Source: Combretum micranthum
Lineage: Eukaryota; Streptophyta; Magnoliopsida; Myrtales; Combretaceae
Assembly: GCA_024138025.1 (NCBI GenBank)
Contig: JAMXBD010000962.1
Span: forward strand, 482,653 to 546,652
DNA: 64,000 nucleotides
Reading direction: 5' to 3'
The notes under the pieces were generated by a model that was not told where the DNA came from, searched no databases, and worked only from the letters and a program-made list of their open reading frames with translations. Positions 51,207 through 62,997 of the stretch are shown here, in pieces. A program made the position numbers and the translations under genes. Each line of letters opens with the position of its first letter. The first letter of the stretch is position 1.

Positions 51207-54200
51207 TGTCACACCCCAAAGGACACCCTAAACGTGGCAATTCGCCGCATATAATATTAATGCTAATGAATGACAACCTTAGTCATACAGGAGCTTCGAA
51301 ATCACATGCAAGGCGTGCTTCCAAGATATTAGGAGACTCACAAGGATATTATAGTTAAGTAGATAATAAAAGCATGCAAGAACTTATATAAATAAACAGT
51401 TGATATTCATTTGGATAATAATCTCTTACAACTTCTTGTGGGTATTCCCCCATTCTGGATAGTCTTGCTTAACTAAGACATCATCAAAATATACATAAAA
51501 ATACCATGAGTCTACTATAGAGATTTTTCTTAGAAGTCTATGTTCAAAACTAAATACATATAACTTCTCTCAAAAACTCCTAGTAGCTTTGACTCATACC
51601 TGGCAAACGGGCTCCTTGGTGCCAACCATAGGTAATCATACTGTGACAAAAAACTATAGGAGTATAAGCAAAACTAGCTTAGTAAGAGATAATTCCTATT
51701 TACAAAACATTTCCGTATATCAAACAAGTACTTAAGAAATTATATGAAATGCACCAATCACATAAACAAACAAATTACACAAGATTAACAGGAAACCATG
51801 TATAGCATGGATTTTTTGCCCTCCATGTTAGGGGTTGGGTGGTTACAGGCCCATACGACCATCAATATTTGCAGATTTACTGGCTCCTACTCGCCCTGTA
51901 GAATTTCCAGCTCCTACTTGCCCATGTAGACGTTCTAGCTCCTACTAGCCACCACTATAACTCCTCGTTTCCCCACATGAAGAATAGTAATGAAATAAAT
52001 GCAACTCGCAAATATGATATGCATGAATTATTTTCAATATAGGTTTAACTAAATAATGTTGATTTTAAGTTAAAGGCGATCAAAACAATATTCATCATAT
52101 CAATACAAGAGAACATAAATTATTCATCAACTCCTCTTTCGATATTCTTAATATTTTATTCAATTAGTCATGAATCCAAGTCACACAATATTTGTTCATT
52201 TATCTTTTCCTTATTTTTTAGTGCTACTACTTACAAGCACAACCAAGAAAATATAACTAGTAAGGGATTAACTCACTCCATGATGATCGCTCCTATTCGA
52301 AGTAGTCTTCTGGAAAAGTGATATCGGTTCCTTCCTCACCTAGACAAGATGAAATACCCGAAATGAGTCTTTCATAGACTTTCTATTTTTGAAAATTCTA
52401 ATCTATCTTGAATTCGCGGTAAAATCGGATTTGAGGAATTTCCAACGTAAAATGGTCCATAACTTGCTTATTTTAACTCGGAATCTCACATATTATATAC
52501 CGTTTTCTACCTACTCAAAAAGATCTGTTTATTTGTAAAACTATTTTCATCAAACTAAGTCATTTGAGTTCTGAAATAGTGGTGATCAAATTCACCACAA
52601 ATTTTCACAAAACTTGTATTCCTTCTATTGACAAAAACTCATATCAAAGAGATAGATATTATAATAGTTTAAAACCTTTAAAATGTATTTACATATATTT
52701 ATTGACTCATATCAAATGTATGAAATTAATGAAGTTGTCTCAAACCATGAATTTTTGGTAAAAGTAAAGTCTTCTAAAGAAAAGTGAAACTTTTGAAAAT
52801 TCCTCTTATTTTGCTAGAGAATATCTCAAGTTATTTTAAATGAGTATTTTTCTTTTCCTTAATTTCATTTCCTTAGTCTTTTTAAATTCCCAAAGAATGA
52901 TTTCTATTTTTCTAAACTTAGTTTCTAATAATTTTTGAAAGTAATAACAATTCAAAATTTATAGAAATAATTTCATTATTTCTTAAGATCATTCTATTTT
53001 TATGAAAGGAATTTCTTGGTGTTTGTGAAACTAGTATTGAAGAAAAAGTGAAGTTTAGTAAAACTTTTGTTTATTCAAGAATTTCTTTCCATGTTATGTA
53101 TGTATTGTAAAAATTCCTATAAACTCCTCTAGATTTCTTAGAAAAGTTTGTTAAGATAAATTCCTAAGTTTTTATGAAAAATTACTTCCTACTTTTATTC
53201 TTAGAGAAGAATTTCTATTTTGAGAAAAATTTTCCTCATTTATCTTGTTGAGACAAAATCAATATGTTCATGCATGATTATGAATATGAATTATAAAATT
53301 ATGAAAATAAGAAAGACTTAATAATTAAAGAAATAAGCTAGTAAAGAATATATCAAGTATTGGAACCTTAGCTTCATCAAGGTATCCCGGGACTAAGAAT
53401 AGACTAGTCCCAAAAAGAAAAAGAAAGAAATCGTTTTGACTTGATTAGAACAAGTCTAAGACTAGAAAGACTAGTTTTAAAACAACATAAAAGCAAATAA
53501 ATTGCAAGGTAATAAATAAATTACAAGGAAAGTAAATAAATTGCAAAACAAATGAGCTTATATGCTCTAAAAGATATATATAGCTACATAGATATATTTA
53601 GATAAATATATATGAAAGCAACATAAAAGAAATTAGATTCATGAACAAAAACAAAGTATGAACTTTGTTGCTTTCTTCAACCTTCATGGTTTATAAAACA
53701 TACACTAAGCTCATACTAAGTAAATGAACATAAAGGAAACTCTAAATAAGAATTACCTATCAAGACTAATTTTGAGAGAACTTTGAGAGAGAACTCTTGT
53801 AGAATTTTGAGAGAGTAATTTTAGTATGTGAAAGGTGTGAAGGAAGTGGAAGGAAAAGGGGGAATTTATAGGAAAATGTGGGAGGAAAATTATGTTAATT
53901 AAATAAATGGAAATTGAAAGAAATTATGGAGGGGAGAGAGAGAGTCAGCACAAATTATGAAGAAAAGGGAGAGAATTTTTTTTTTTTTTTTTTTGTATTT
54001 TTGTTAATGAAAAGTAAGATAAGAAAGATGTGAAGTTGTATTGGAAATGAAAATTGTAAGAAAATAGAGATATGATTTATAAGATAGGTTGTAAGAAAAA
54101 GTAGAGATAGATAAATAGTGTAGAATAGTAGAAAATAGTGTAATATAAAGTAGACATGACAATTTAAGTACCGGTAGTAATAAAATATGAGTATAATTGC

Positions 54201-54561
54201 GATATCTGATATTTTTAGTTACCAAAAAATTATGAAATTGATATTTTTGAAAACCTTATATTTTTAGGAGTCTAATGGTATATTCGAAATATTTTTACTA
54301 ATCTGAGCCCCGGACATGCTTTTCGAAAACTGTGTCCGATCGTGCTTAAAGCGAATCTCGGTTTAACTAATATGTTATTTTCAAGCTTTTTCAGGTTATT
54401 AAGAACTATTCTACATATAACCTCTTACTTTCTTAGGTTGCTTATACGAGATTGCCGAACTTGAACGTTATGTCTGACTAGGGTATGTTGACTTTAGGAT
54501 TTTCAGTTGACTTTCTAATTAGGGTTTAAGCTTAATTTATCACAAAACTTTGGGGTTTACA
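51207..54561 (-). mobile_element. Solo LTR, Ty3/gypsy-like, 3355 bp, inside the copia 5' LTR
   Basis: It starts TGTCACACCCCAAAG and ends CTTTGGGGTTTACA. The ends are inverted repeats, and a perfect 5-bp target duplication TATAT flanks it (51202-51206 and 54562-54566). The intact 3' LTR of the host copia (about 61485-61495) shows the uninterrupted site. No coding sequence is present. Orientation is minus, because a TATA box and a CT-rich leader read leftward, and the related LTR at 62998-64000 shows the same order on the plus strand. Confidence 0.9.
53863..53870 (-). promoter_or_regulatory. TATA box of the nested solo LTR
   Basis: On the minus strand this reads TATAAATT followed by CCCCC. The homologous place in the plus-oriented LTR at 63712 reads TATAAATA then CCCC. 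Confidence 0.55.
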
Positions 54562-54996
54562 TATATTCTTCTTATTGTCCTAAGGTTTGCAAGGAACAAG
54601 TGGTATGCCTCTTATCAAGCCTAAATAGAGAGATCTAGAGAGAGAAAAGTGAGAAAAATTTTAGAGTGAGAAACTCTAAAAGAAAATCTTGTTCTTGTTG
54701 AAATCCACCAGCAGTGGTGAAGATCTGAGAGATCCACTAGTGTTATTTAGTGAAGAACAATTGTAATCTCATCATATTATTTATAGTGAAAGATTTGAGC
54801 ACTGATGGCCTCGTAGTTTTTCCCACATTCGGTTTTCCAAGTTAAATCTTGGTGTTGTTTGTTTTACATTTTCTGCATTGTTTTATTATTTATCGCTTTG
54901 GTAAGAGAATATTTAACTTCTAATCATAGGTTATTAATTGTTTGATTAATCGGTTTGGTTATTATCATGATTAAGGTTAGGCTTTCTCCTAATAAG

Positions 54997-55010
54997 TGGT
55001 ATCAGATCCC
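54997..55010 (+). other. Primer-binding site of the copia element
   Basis: TGGTATCAGATCCC lies two bases after the 5' LTR. Plant copia elements usually have TGGTATCAGAGC, complementary to initiator Met tRNA. Confidence 0.85.
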
Positions 55011-55114
55011 AGGTTTTCAAATAGACAATTAGGGTTTTATTACAGCACAGATATGGCATAATCATTAGGTACGATGATCAAACTGAATTCAACAAATTAT
55101 TCTATATAGAACTC

Positions 55115-57162
55115 TATTACACCTAAAAAGGGAACCTAGTAGGATTAATCTAAAGCTATCATACCACGCGTGCATCCATAATATGAGAACCATCTTGCAA
55201 ATCAGAGTATACAAGACTATATCTATTTATTAATGTCTCTTATTTAAATGATATATTTACATATAATAATATTACTAGATTTTGACTATGGAATTTGATT
55301 TTCTATTTTTTACCAAGATCACAGAGAATCGATATCCCCTACCAAATAGTGAAAAAGGGTTTCAATTCTACAAACTATAAAATCACTGCTATTTGTACAA
55401 ATTATTCAAAATTGTAATCTAAGTTCATGATAACCTATATCTAATTCAATAAAGTCTGTTGGAGAGGCACTCTTCACACATTCCTAGTCCAATCCCTAGT
55501 AGTATTATTCCTGCATAAAAACTGTTGAGGGATAAGCGAACCACAGGCTCAATGAGATAACCTAACCAGACCACATATCAAGCAATAATAAACAAATTTA
55601 ATTAATAAGCATATGCCACGCAACAATCAACCATATGCATAGTTACAAGCTTGGATATCTGCAATCCAAACAAGATGTAGATTTAAGCCCTCTCATCAGG
55701 GTTAGAAGGAAGCCATGAAGAGCGATATAACGTGCCCAGGAAAACCAGAGAACCAAGGAAAAATGGATACCATAAACTCTCACTAATTATTATAAAGCAT
55801 TTACTCATATCATTGGAACAAAGAAACATCATTAAGTATTAGCCATTTCATGTCAATACCACGAGCGATGTTCCTTGGATACCAATTAGTTCTCGTGGAA
55901 CGGAGCAGAACAAAGGTGATCTTGGAGAACTAGGAAATTTACATTTACATCTAGAAAAACCAACACATCACAGAGAACCGAAATTCTTATACGAGCAAGG
56001 TCATCACTCCTTTTTAATCCAATATATGCAATTGATGCAATGCATGACCATTTTCATTTATGATACAATAGTTTTTAGTCAAGTCTAAGGTGATCATACA
56101 ATTTACAGACAAACAGACACATGCTTCATACAATAATTATCATACAATAAAATCATCACTTATAATAGTATAACTTTGGCAATCAAGCATACACCAAACA
56201 TTATGCAATATACCCAATCCTTCATGCATATCAATTGAATATATTATTATAAGTGCAACTATATTACAAGCACAAATGATATGATAAGGTCTAAGTTACT
56301 TACCTGTTGTCTACGCTAATTTCGTTATAATTAACTACTGGAAGTCCAATAATTGATATACTTTTCCTATGAAATAAGATAATAGTTATCTAACACTATA
56401 CTGTTATTGATATTGACGTATTCTTTCAGGTTCTAGTTATCAATTCTAATATATTTTTAGTTATTAAGTTAGGATCTTTAACTTTTATACAAATTATAAC
56501 ATCTAGTAAAGTTACAAAATTTATATTTATACAAGAGAAATCTTTTTAAATTTATATAATAGTTATAATTGATAATTCTGTTATTAAGCTTTTTCTATTT
56601 CTATGGTCTTTTTAGTATATTTATCTTAATGTAATTAATATTTGTTATCTTTTATTTATTTTTATTTTGCTTTTTTTTATTGAATTGACATATGTATTTT
56701 TATTTCAGGGTGTTTCTTTATTCTAAATTTACTTAAGTTCTTCTTTCGTTAGTGCCAGTGTTGATAGTAAATTCTATTATTTTCTTTGTTTATCAACCTT
56801 ACCTATTTATTGACATTTCTATTTATATAGTTACATTTAATATTTAGTTCTTTAATTATTTCTTAACATATTTCTGGTTTCTTAGAGTTTGAATATATAT
56901 CAAATATTTACAAAACTTATATTTTATTTCGTCGAGTAATTATAGAGTTTGTGTTTAATAGTTTAGTATTTTATTATCATCATCATCATTATTTTTATAT
57001 CGTTTATTGGTGTGATCACCTTATGGTAACTAATATTTATGTTCTAACATTTATTTTCATCGTGTTTCTCTTGATCCCATTTCAAGTTATTATCTGTTAT
57101 TTTTAGGAATCACATTAGTTGTAATTTTTAAGTTATTTTAATTTTCCATTATTATATTATTA

Positions 57163-57206
<44 letters not shown>

Positions 57207-59518
57207 TATATTATTATTATTATTATTATTCTGTTCCATACGAACATATTCGTTCCATGAGAAATTTTGCACATACACTAGCTTCAATGCCGCCGCGTTG
57301 AACTCCAATTTGCCGATGTACATATAAATTTTACATGTTTTGTTCTAGGGTAAGCCCGAACTTGCAGGTCGCCTGCAAAGCAGAGTTTTACATAAAGCAA
57401 CGTTTTACGTAACATGATCCAGTATGCACCGACTCGAAGGTTGCCGACCTATCCACGTAAGCCGTTGGTGTTGGGCATGTACACCGCCGGCTCATTGTTC
57501 ATTGTCTTTCTTCTTTTTCTCTTGTTTGAAACTCAGCTTTTCTTATATTTCATATGTATATACTTATGTTTAAGCTACTTCTATGTGTTTTTTCTATGAT
57601 CCACCACTATCATTTGTGATATACCTTCTCAAATAACATCTTATAATCCTCTTAACTTGTGATTCCTTAGCTTCTATATATATGCATGATGTATAAAAAG
57701 GTTTTAGAGTGGATGGTTATCTTGTTTGAACTGGTGTGGCGTTGTTGTACTCCTTTCCTTAGCTTGACACGAACCTATTTTTATAGAAACATTGTTTAAG
57801 CTAAAGCTCTTCATATAAACCAACTTAAACGAATTTAACTTACCTTTGTTTGTTGATTCCTAAACTTGTATTGTGTTCCTTTTGAAGGCTTGTCCATGGC
57901 TGTGTTTGTATGGTTTTGTTAGCTGAGTTTGTTTATGTTTTGTAGGCTGTTTTGGGTTGTCTTATGCACGAAATTATGGCTGCTGCAAGAGGTGTTTTAT
58001 GTGTTTTGTTTTATGTTTATTAAAAGGCTATATATATACATGGAAGTATAAAAGGTAGCAACTCAAGTTTTCAGCCAAGTAAGGTAACTTGTTTCCACCG
58101 AATTCACTTTGTTTGCATGGATTCTATTTACCTTTAGTGTGTTGTCTTGTTGGTTAAATTTGATTGGCTATTCTTCCTATTTTATTCACTTTTGTTGATT
58201 ATTTGACCCAACTTATTTCAAGTTTTTGGCTGGCAAAAATTAAGAGGCTCTCAACTGTGTATTACGTCCCATTTGCACCAAAAATGAAGAAAAAGTAATT
58301 TAATATTATTTAGTTAATTATCTTATTTTTAGGGTAGATTATTAAGTTAAACAGGTACAAATATGTCAGTTATTTAGAAGTTTTATCTTCAAAAATTTAT
58401 TTAAAACTTCTACAAATTTTCTAGATTGTTCTTAAGTTCATATTTGAGTTTATAATTTACGCAATTAAGATTTTATGGGCTCGACAAGCTAAGTTAGGAT
58501 TTTAGTTCCTATAGGCTCATAATTTCCTAACTAGAACAATAGTGTGATCCAAATTTTTTTTTTTTTTCTGAAAACTAGATTATTAGTTATGGATTTGTTT
58601 TTGTTTCCATTGCATATTTATAATACTAATGGTTCATCTTTTAGTTGTTATTTTATAATCAATAGGTTCTATAAATGAGTTGTATTTTATTGGTTTCGAA
58701 ATTTAGGACTACTTCTAATTATATCTCAAGTTATTTGCTCAAGATACAAAATCTTATCTTTGATACCTATTAGGGTCAAAGAATTTTCTATTCAGGGTTT
58801 TTAAGTTATAAATGAGTTTATTATTACTCATAGGTTTATTAGAGTGTTTATTTAATCCTAAATTTAATATCTTTTAATATTTGCTACTCTGTTTATTTTA
58901 TTAGTTATAAAGATTCTCGAGTTACAATGACTAAATTAGGATTTTATTCTCTATAGACTTAAATTTTCTAAGTAACATTTTAGTATAATTTAAATACTTA
59001 ATTAAGGTTTAGATTCTTTAATATTATTTAGTTTTTTATATCTTTGTGTATTTTATAATTCAATTGGTTTTTCTATAAACTATCTTTTTATAACCAATAG
59101 GTTCTAAAAATTAATCGTTTTTTATTGTAATTGAATTTTAAAGTCAACCACAATTATTTGTTAAGTTGTTGGTTCGTGTCATGGAATCCTATTCTAAGAA
59201 TTTATTTGTTTTAATAATTAATATTTATAAATTTTCTAAAGATATTTTAAAGTTATAAAATATTAGATTAATTCGAAAATCATTATTTTATTATTTTAAT
59301 GAATATATGATTTATTTTCTAACTTTTGAACTTAATAAACTGATTTTAAATTTTACAGTAACAATCTGTTTATCATCTATCATTATTTATTCGTACTTTA
59401 ATAATTTTAATTCACAAAATTTAGGTGATTTCTGTGACTTTTTATTATAGTTATTTATGATTCTATATATAGTTTAATAACTATTATAATCAGATTAGGT
59501 AAAATTTGAGGGATTACA
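55115..59518 (-). mobile_element. Solo LTR, Ty3/gypsy-like, 4404 bp, inside copia gag
   Basis: It lies between AACTC (55110-55114) and AATTC (59519-59523), a 5-bp target duplication with one mismatch. The right end, GAGGGATTACA, is TGTAATCCCTC when reversed. The left end TATTACACC is a mutated form of the TGTNACACC end expected. Gag reads across the two flanks once it is removed. No coding sequence is present. It belongs to the same LTR family as the block at 42146-48636. It contains a GC-rich CGCCG islet (57285-57490) and a long TTA microsatellite. Confidence 0.82.
57148..57230. repeat. (TTA)n microsatellite
   Basis: An imperfect TTA/TAT run of about 80 bp inside the solo LTR. Confidence 0.9.
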
Positions 59519-61032
59519 AATTCTATGATGGAGATCTGCTGTATTGCAAAGATCTATATTTGCTTTTGGACGGTGATGTTGCAAAGCCACAAGACAAGTA
59601 TGATACTGATTGGACAATCATACACAAGAAAACTATCGGTTATATCTGACAATGAGTGGATCACAGCATTATCACCATGTGGCCTAAGAAAAAAGAGCGG
59701 ATGTCCTATGGAGGAAGTTGGAATCCATGTATGAGAGGCAAACGGCTTTGAATAAAACCTATTGATCAGGAGAGTTGTGAATTTGAAATACAAGGATGGA
59801 TCCAACATGATGGCGTACTTGAATGATTTTCAAGGGCTTGTGAATCAGTTGTCTGCCATGAAGCCACTGCTTGAAGATGAGATCTAGGCACTGTTGTTAC
59901 TGATTCCTTACCTGATAGTTTGGAGACACTGGTTGTGTCTATTAATACCTCTGCCCCAGAGGGAAAGCTCACCTTTATAATGGTAAAAGACAGCCTAATG
60001 AATGAAGAGGCTAAGAGAAAGGACCTTGATACAGGATCTGATTTTGGGCATTTGTTACTGGTAAGCCATGAAGGAATGATAGAAGCCGCTTAGAAGATCA
60101 TCCAATGAGGATGATGAATCAAAGAAATCTATGGAAGGTCCAAGTCAAGAGGAAACAAAGACCTTAAATGCTACTATTGTGACAAGCTGGGTCACTTCAA
60201 GAGAGAGTGTAGACTCTAGAAGAAAAAAAGGTAAAAGTGAAGAAAAGGATTAAGATACAACTGCAACATCAAATGATGATGAGATCGTTATTGCCTAGGA
60301 TGAGAATGTGTTAGCCTTGCAAGTCATGATGATGATTGAGTTATTGATTCATGTGCCTCATTCCATGTGACTTCACATGATGATTCTTCTCAACCTATAC
60401 TGCTGGTAATTTTGGTAATTTCGGTAATTTCATGATAGGTAATGATGGTAAATCCAAGATTGTTAGCATTGGAAACATAGTTTTAAAGAGTAACACGATT
60501 ACGGGCTCATTCTTAGAGATGTCAGATATGTTCTAGATATTCACCTTTACTTATTGTCATCAAAGCTAAGTACAGGAGATGTGAATCATGTACCCTCACA
60601 TGGAATTCTAATGATGGCAGAAATGGGGAGGTTCAGTTAAAGAATCTCAAGAGCCTCATCAATAGTTTGAGATGAGAAGATCTCTAAAAGATAGAAGACC
60701 ATCAGTTAAATATATCCAGATGAGTATGCAATACTCATTGATGGGGGAGGATCAAATGATCATCAGAAAGCCATGGAAATAAGAAGAAGTCAAGAAAGGT
60801 TAGAGCCATACAAGATGGACTAAATTCCTTTCATGAGAATAGGAAAATTGACTTGGTGAAATTGCCTAAGGGCAAGGGACCTCTAAAGAATATATGGGTG
60901 AAGACTGATGATAAGAGCTCACAATCAAGGAACAAGACAAAAAATGGTTGTGAAAAGCTTCACTCTGACAAAAGGTGCTGCAAGAAGGCAGCAGGATTGG
61001 AGATACCCCCCATATGAGTTGGAGGGGGAGAT

Positions 61033-61932
61033 TGTTGAGGTTATAGATCCAACTCATATGGGTCTATAACTAAAGGGAGTTTAAATATATGTTGGATATA
61101 TTTTTAGAAGACTTTGGAATCAAAGCAGGAATGGACTAGCATGCTTGCATATGGAAATCCTATGTATATGAGATATACTTGGAAGAAGATTTGAATAAGG
61201 AGAATTTTTTAATGGAAAACAAAGAAGTCTTATATTGTATGCTGGCAGTTGGGATAGGAGTACCACCGGCCTTGATCAAATTATAATCGGCATTGGAATT
61301 AAGAAATTCTTGCCGAGAGTAATAGGAGCTCAACACTAGCTCCAACACCGTAAGGTATAGGTGTAGGTGGCTACACCGCCGGTGTTGAGCTGGCACACCT
61401 TGTCTAAAACAGCAACATTTTTCAAGGCAGCTAGCTTTGATTTTATACGTGCCAACCTTGAGTGTCTATTGGTTTTTCTTGTATTGTTGCATATATTCTT
61501 CTTATTGTCCTAGGGTTTGCAAGGACCAAGTGGTATGCCTCTTCTCAAGCCTAGATGAGAGATCTAGAGAAAGAAAGAGAAAAAAATAAGGGAAATCCTA
61601 TAATAAGAAACTCTAGAAGAGAATCTTGTTCTTATTGAAATCTACTGGCTCTGTTGAAGATCTGAGAGATCCACTAGTGTTATCTATTGAAGAACAATTG
61701 TAATCCTATTATATTATTTATAGTGGAAGATTTGAGTGTTGTTGGTCCTGTTGTTTTTCCTGCATTAGGTTTTCCACGTTAAATCCTAGTGTTGTTTGTT
61801 TTATATTATCTGCATTCTTTTATTGTTTATCGCTTTGGCAAGAGGATATTTAACTTTTGATCACAGGTTGATTAATTATTTCATTAATTAGTTTGGTTGT
61901 TATCGTAATTAGGGTTAGGCTTTCTCCTAACA
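61033..61932 (+). repeat. 3' LTR of the copia element, 900 bp
   Basis: It starts TGTTGAGGTTATAG right after the polypurine tract and ends CTCCTAACA. It is uninterrupted and so defines the empty site for the solo LTR in the 5' LTR. The CACCGGC-type GC islet lies at about 61230-61440. Confidence 0.92.
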
Positions 61933-61937
61933 ATATG

Positions 61938-62997
61938 TTACCTTGTTGGCTATTTATGCTTCTTAGGATAGGATCTTAAATTGATTAAGTGAATTATAGT
62001 CATAAAATTGTGTGTTGCGTATGCTCAACTGTGGTTGGTAGATCAAGAGTATGGATAATGCTAACATAACAACCTAATGATCTTTGTGTAACCTTGTGCT
62101 TGGGAGCCGTGCTTAGAGGTGATTACGGATAGATACAGGTTTTGGACTTATGGACTAATGAAAGTTAGTGAGTACCCAACATTGTATATGTATGTATTAT
62201 ATATAAGTATGGTGGGGATATATAGTCATCTCGTGTTACTTCATGGGCTTAAATCCAAAGATAACAAGCGATTGATTGTTGAATTAGTTATATGATGTTT
62301 GCTCATGAATGTACAGATGTTTGCTCATGTGCTTGTGTTTGTGGTTACTTACTCCCTTCTTCTTCTTCTTCTTCTTCTTCTTTCTTTTTTAAGTTGAGGT
62401 GAAATTCCCTTTATGTTTGATTTTTTGGAGTATAACATCGTTATTAACTATGAAAGATAACACTAGTGGAGAAGACGACCCAACAGATGATTAATATGGC
62501 TTAATCCTTTAGAGGCTAGGAATTATTTAAATGTGATCATAAATTATATATATGTACTAGGTTATTGTTATAATGCATAGACTTCGGTCGTATTCATTGG
62601 TTTGTATTATTTGTTTGAATTGGTAGACTCTATAAGCCATCAAATGCTAGTAATATCTAGATATGTGGTGACTTTTATGAGTATATATGCAGTTATCTAT
62701 TGTGTGAATATAGACTTGAAGTTAGATTTTAGTTAGCTATAAGTCTTAATGTGAGTGCATTATTATAGACACATGGCTAATTGTAAATGACCTTAAGTTT
62801 AAATTGTTACAATCAGAATCATTAATTTTAAGGAATCCTATTAATAATTTAATTTTGAATAGATTCTCTTGAACATATCAGAGTTACATTCCACTTGATC
62901 GAATATATAGATCATATTTCTTCAAAGCAAGGGATAAGGGATGGGTATACTCTAGATTTAGTTTCCAATCGAACAGATACTTTCCCTCAAACACCAA
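61938..62997. other. Non-coding, LTR-like flank
   Basis: No gene is seen. Wording such as GTGAGTACCCAAC and GAAGACGACCCAACAGATG is typical of the 3' half of Ty3-type LTRs, so the copia element probably landed in an older LTR. A (TTC)n run is at 62356-62383. Confidence 0.4.
62356..62383. repeat. (TTC)n microsatellite
   Basis: Nine TTC units, followed by a short TTTC stretch. Confidence 0.9.

Larger units (their letters stand above)
50705..54994 (+). repeat. 5' LTR of the copia element, split by a solo LTR
   Basis: 50705-51206 and 54567-54994 together match the 900-bp 3' LTR. It starts TGTTGGGGTTATAG and ends CTCCTAATA, against CTCCTAACA in the 3' LTR. This copy has about 45 bp extra near 50830-50875. 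Differences between the LTRs are many and mostly transitions, so the insertion is old. Confidence 0.9.
55053..60960 (+). pseudogene. copia gag-pol remnant, split and internally deleted
   Basis: Gag begins at 55053, is broken at 55114 by a 4.4-kb solo LTR, and resumes at 59519. The conserved region reads LLYCKDLYLLLDGD, then VNLKYKDGSNMMAYLNDFQ near 59775-59830. A CCHC zinc knuckle with CYYCDKLGHFKREC lies at 60169-60210, and the protease Asp in VIDSCASFHV at about 60340-60370. After about 60600 the frame jumps to the start of RT (LVKLPKGKGPLKN, about 60853-60895) and then to the tail after RNase H, so integrase and nearly all RT/RNase H are gone. Many stops and frame shifts are present. Confidence 0.9.
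50705..61932 (+). mobile_element. Ty1/copia element with two nested LTR insertions
   Basis: A perfect 5-bp target duplication ATATG flanks it (50700-50704 and 61933-61937). It has a 5' LTR (50705-54994, interrupted), a primer-binding site TGGTATCAGATCCC (54997-55010, initiator Met tRNA type), gag and protease remnants, a polypurine tract GGAGGGGGAGA (about 61021-61031) and a 3' LTR (61033-61932). Removing the nested solo LTRs (51207-54561 and 55115-59518) leaves about 3.5 kb. Most of integrase, RT and RNase H has been deleted, so it is non-autonomous. Confidence 0.92.

Noticed and set aside
59525..59972. Frames on both strands near 59.5-60 kb as host genes
   Set aside because: They are off-frame shadows of the copia gag remnant.
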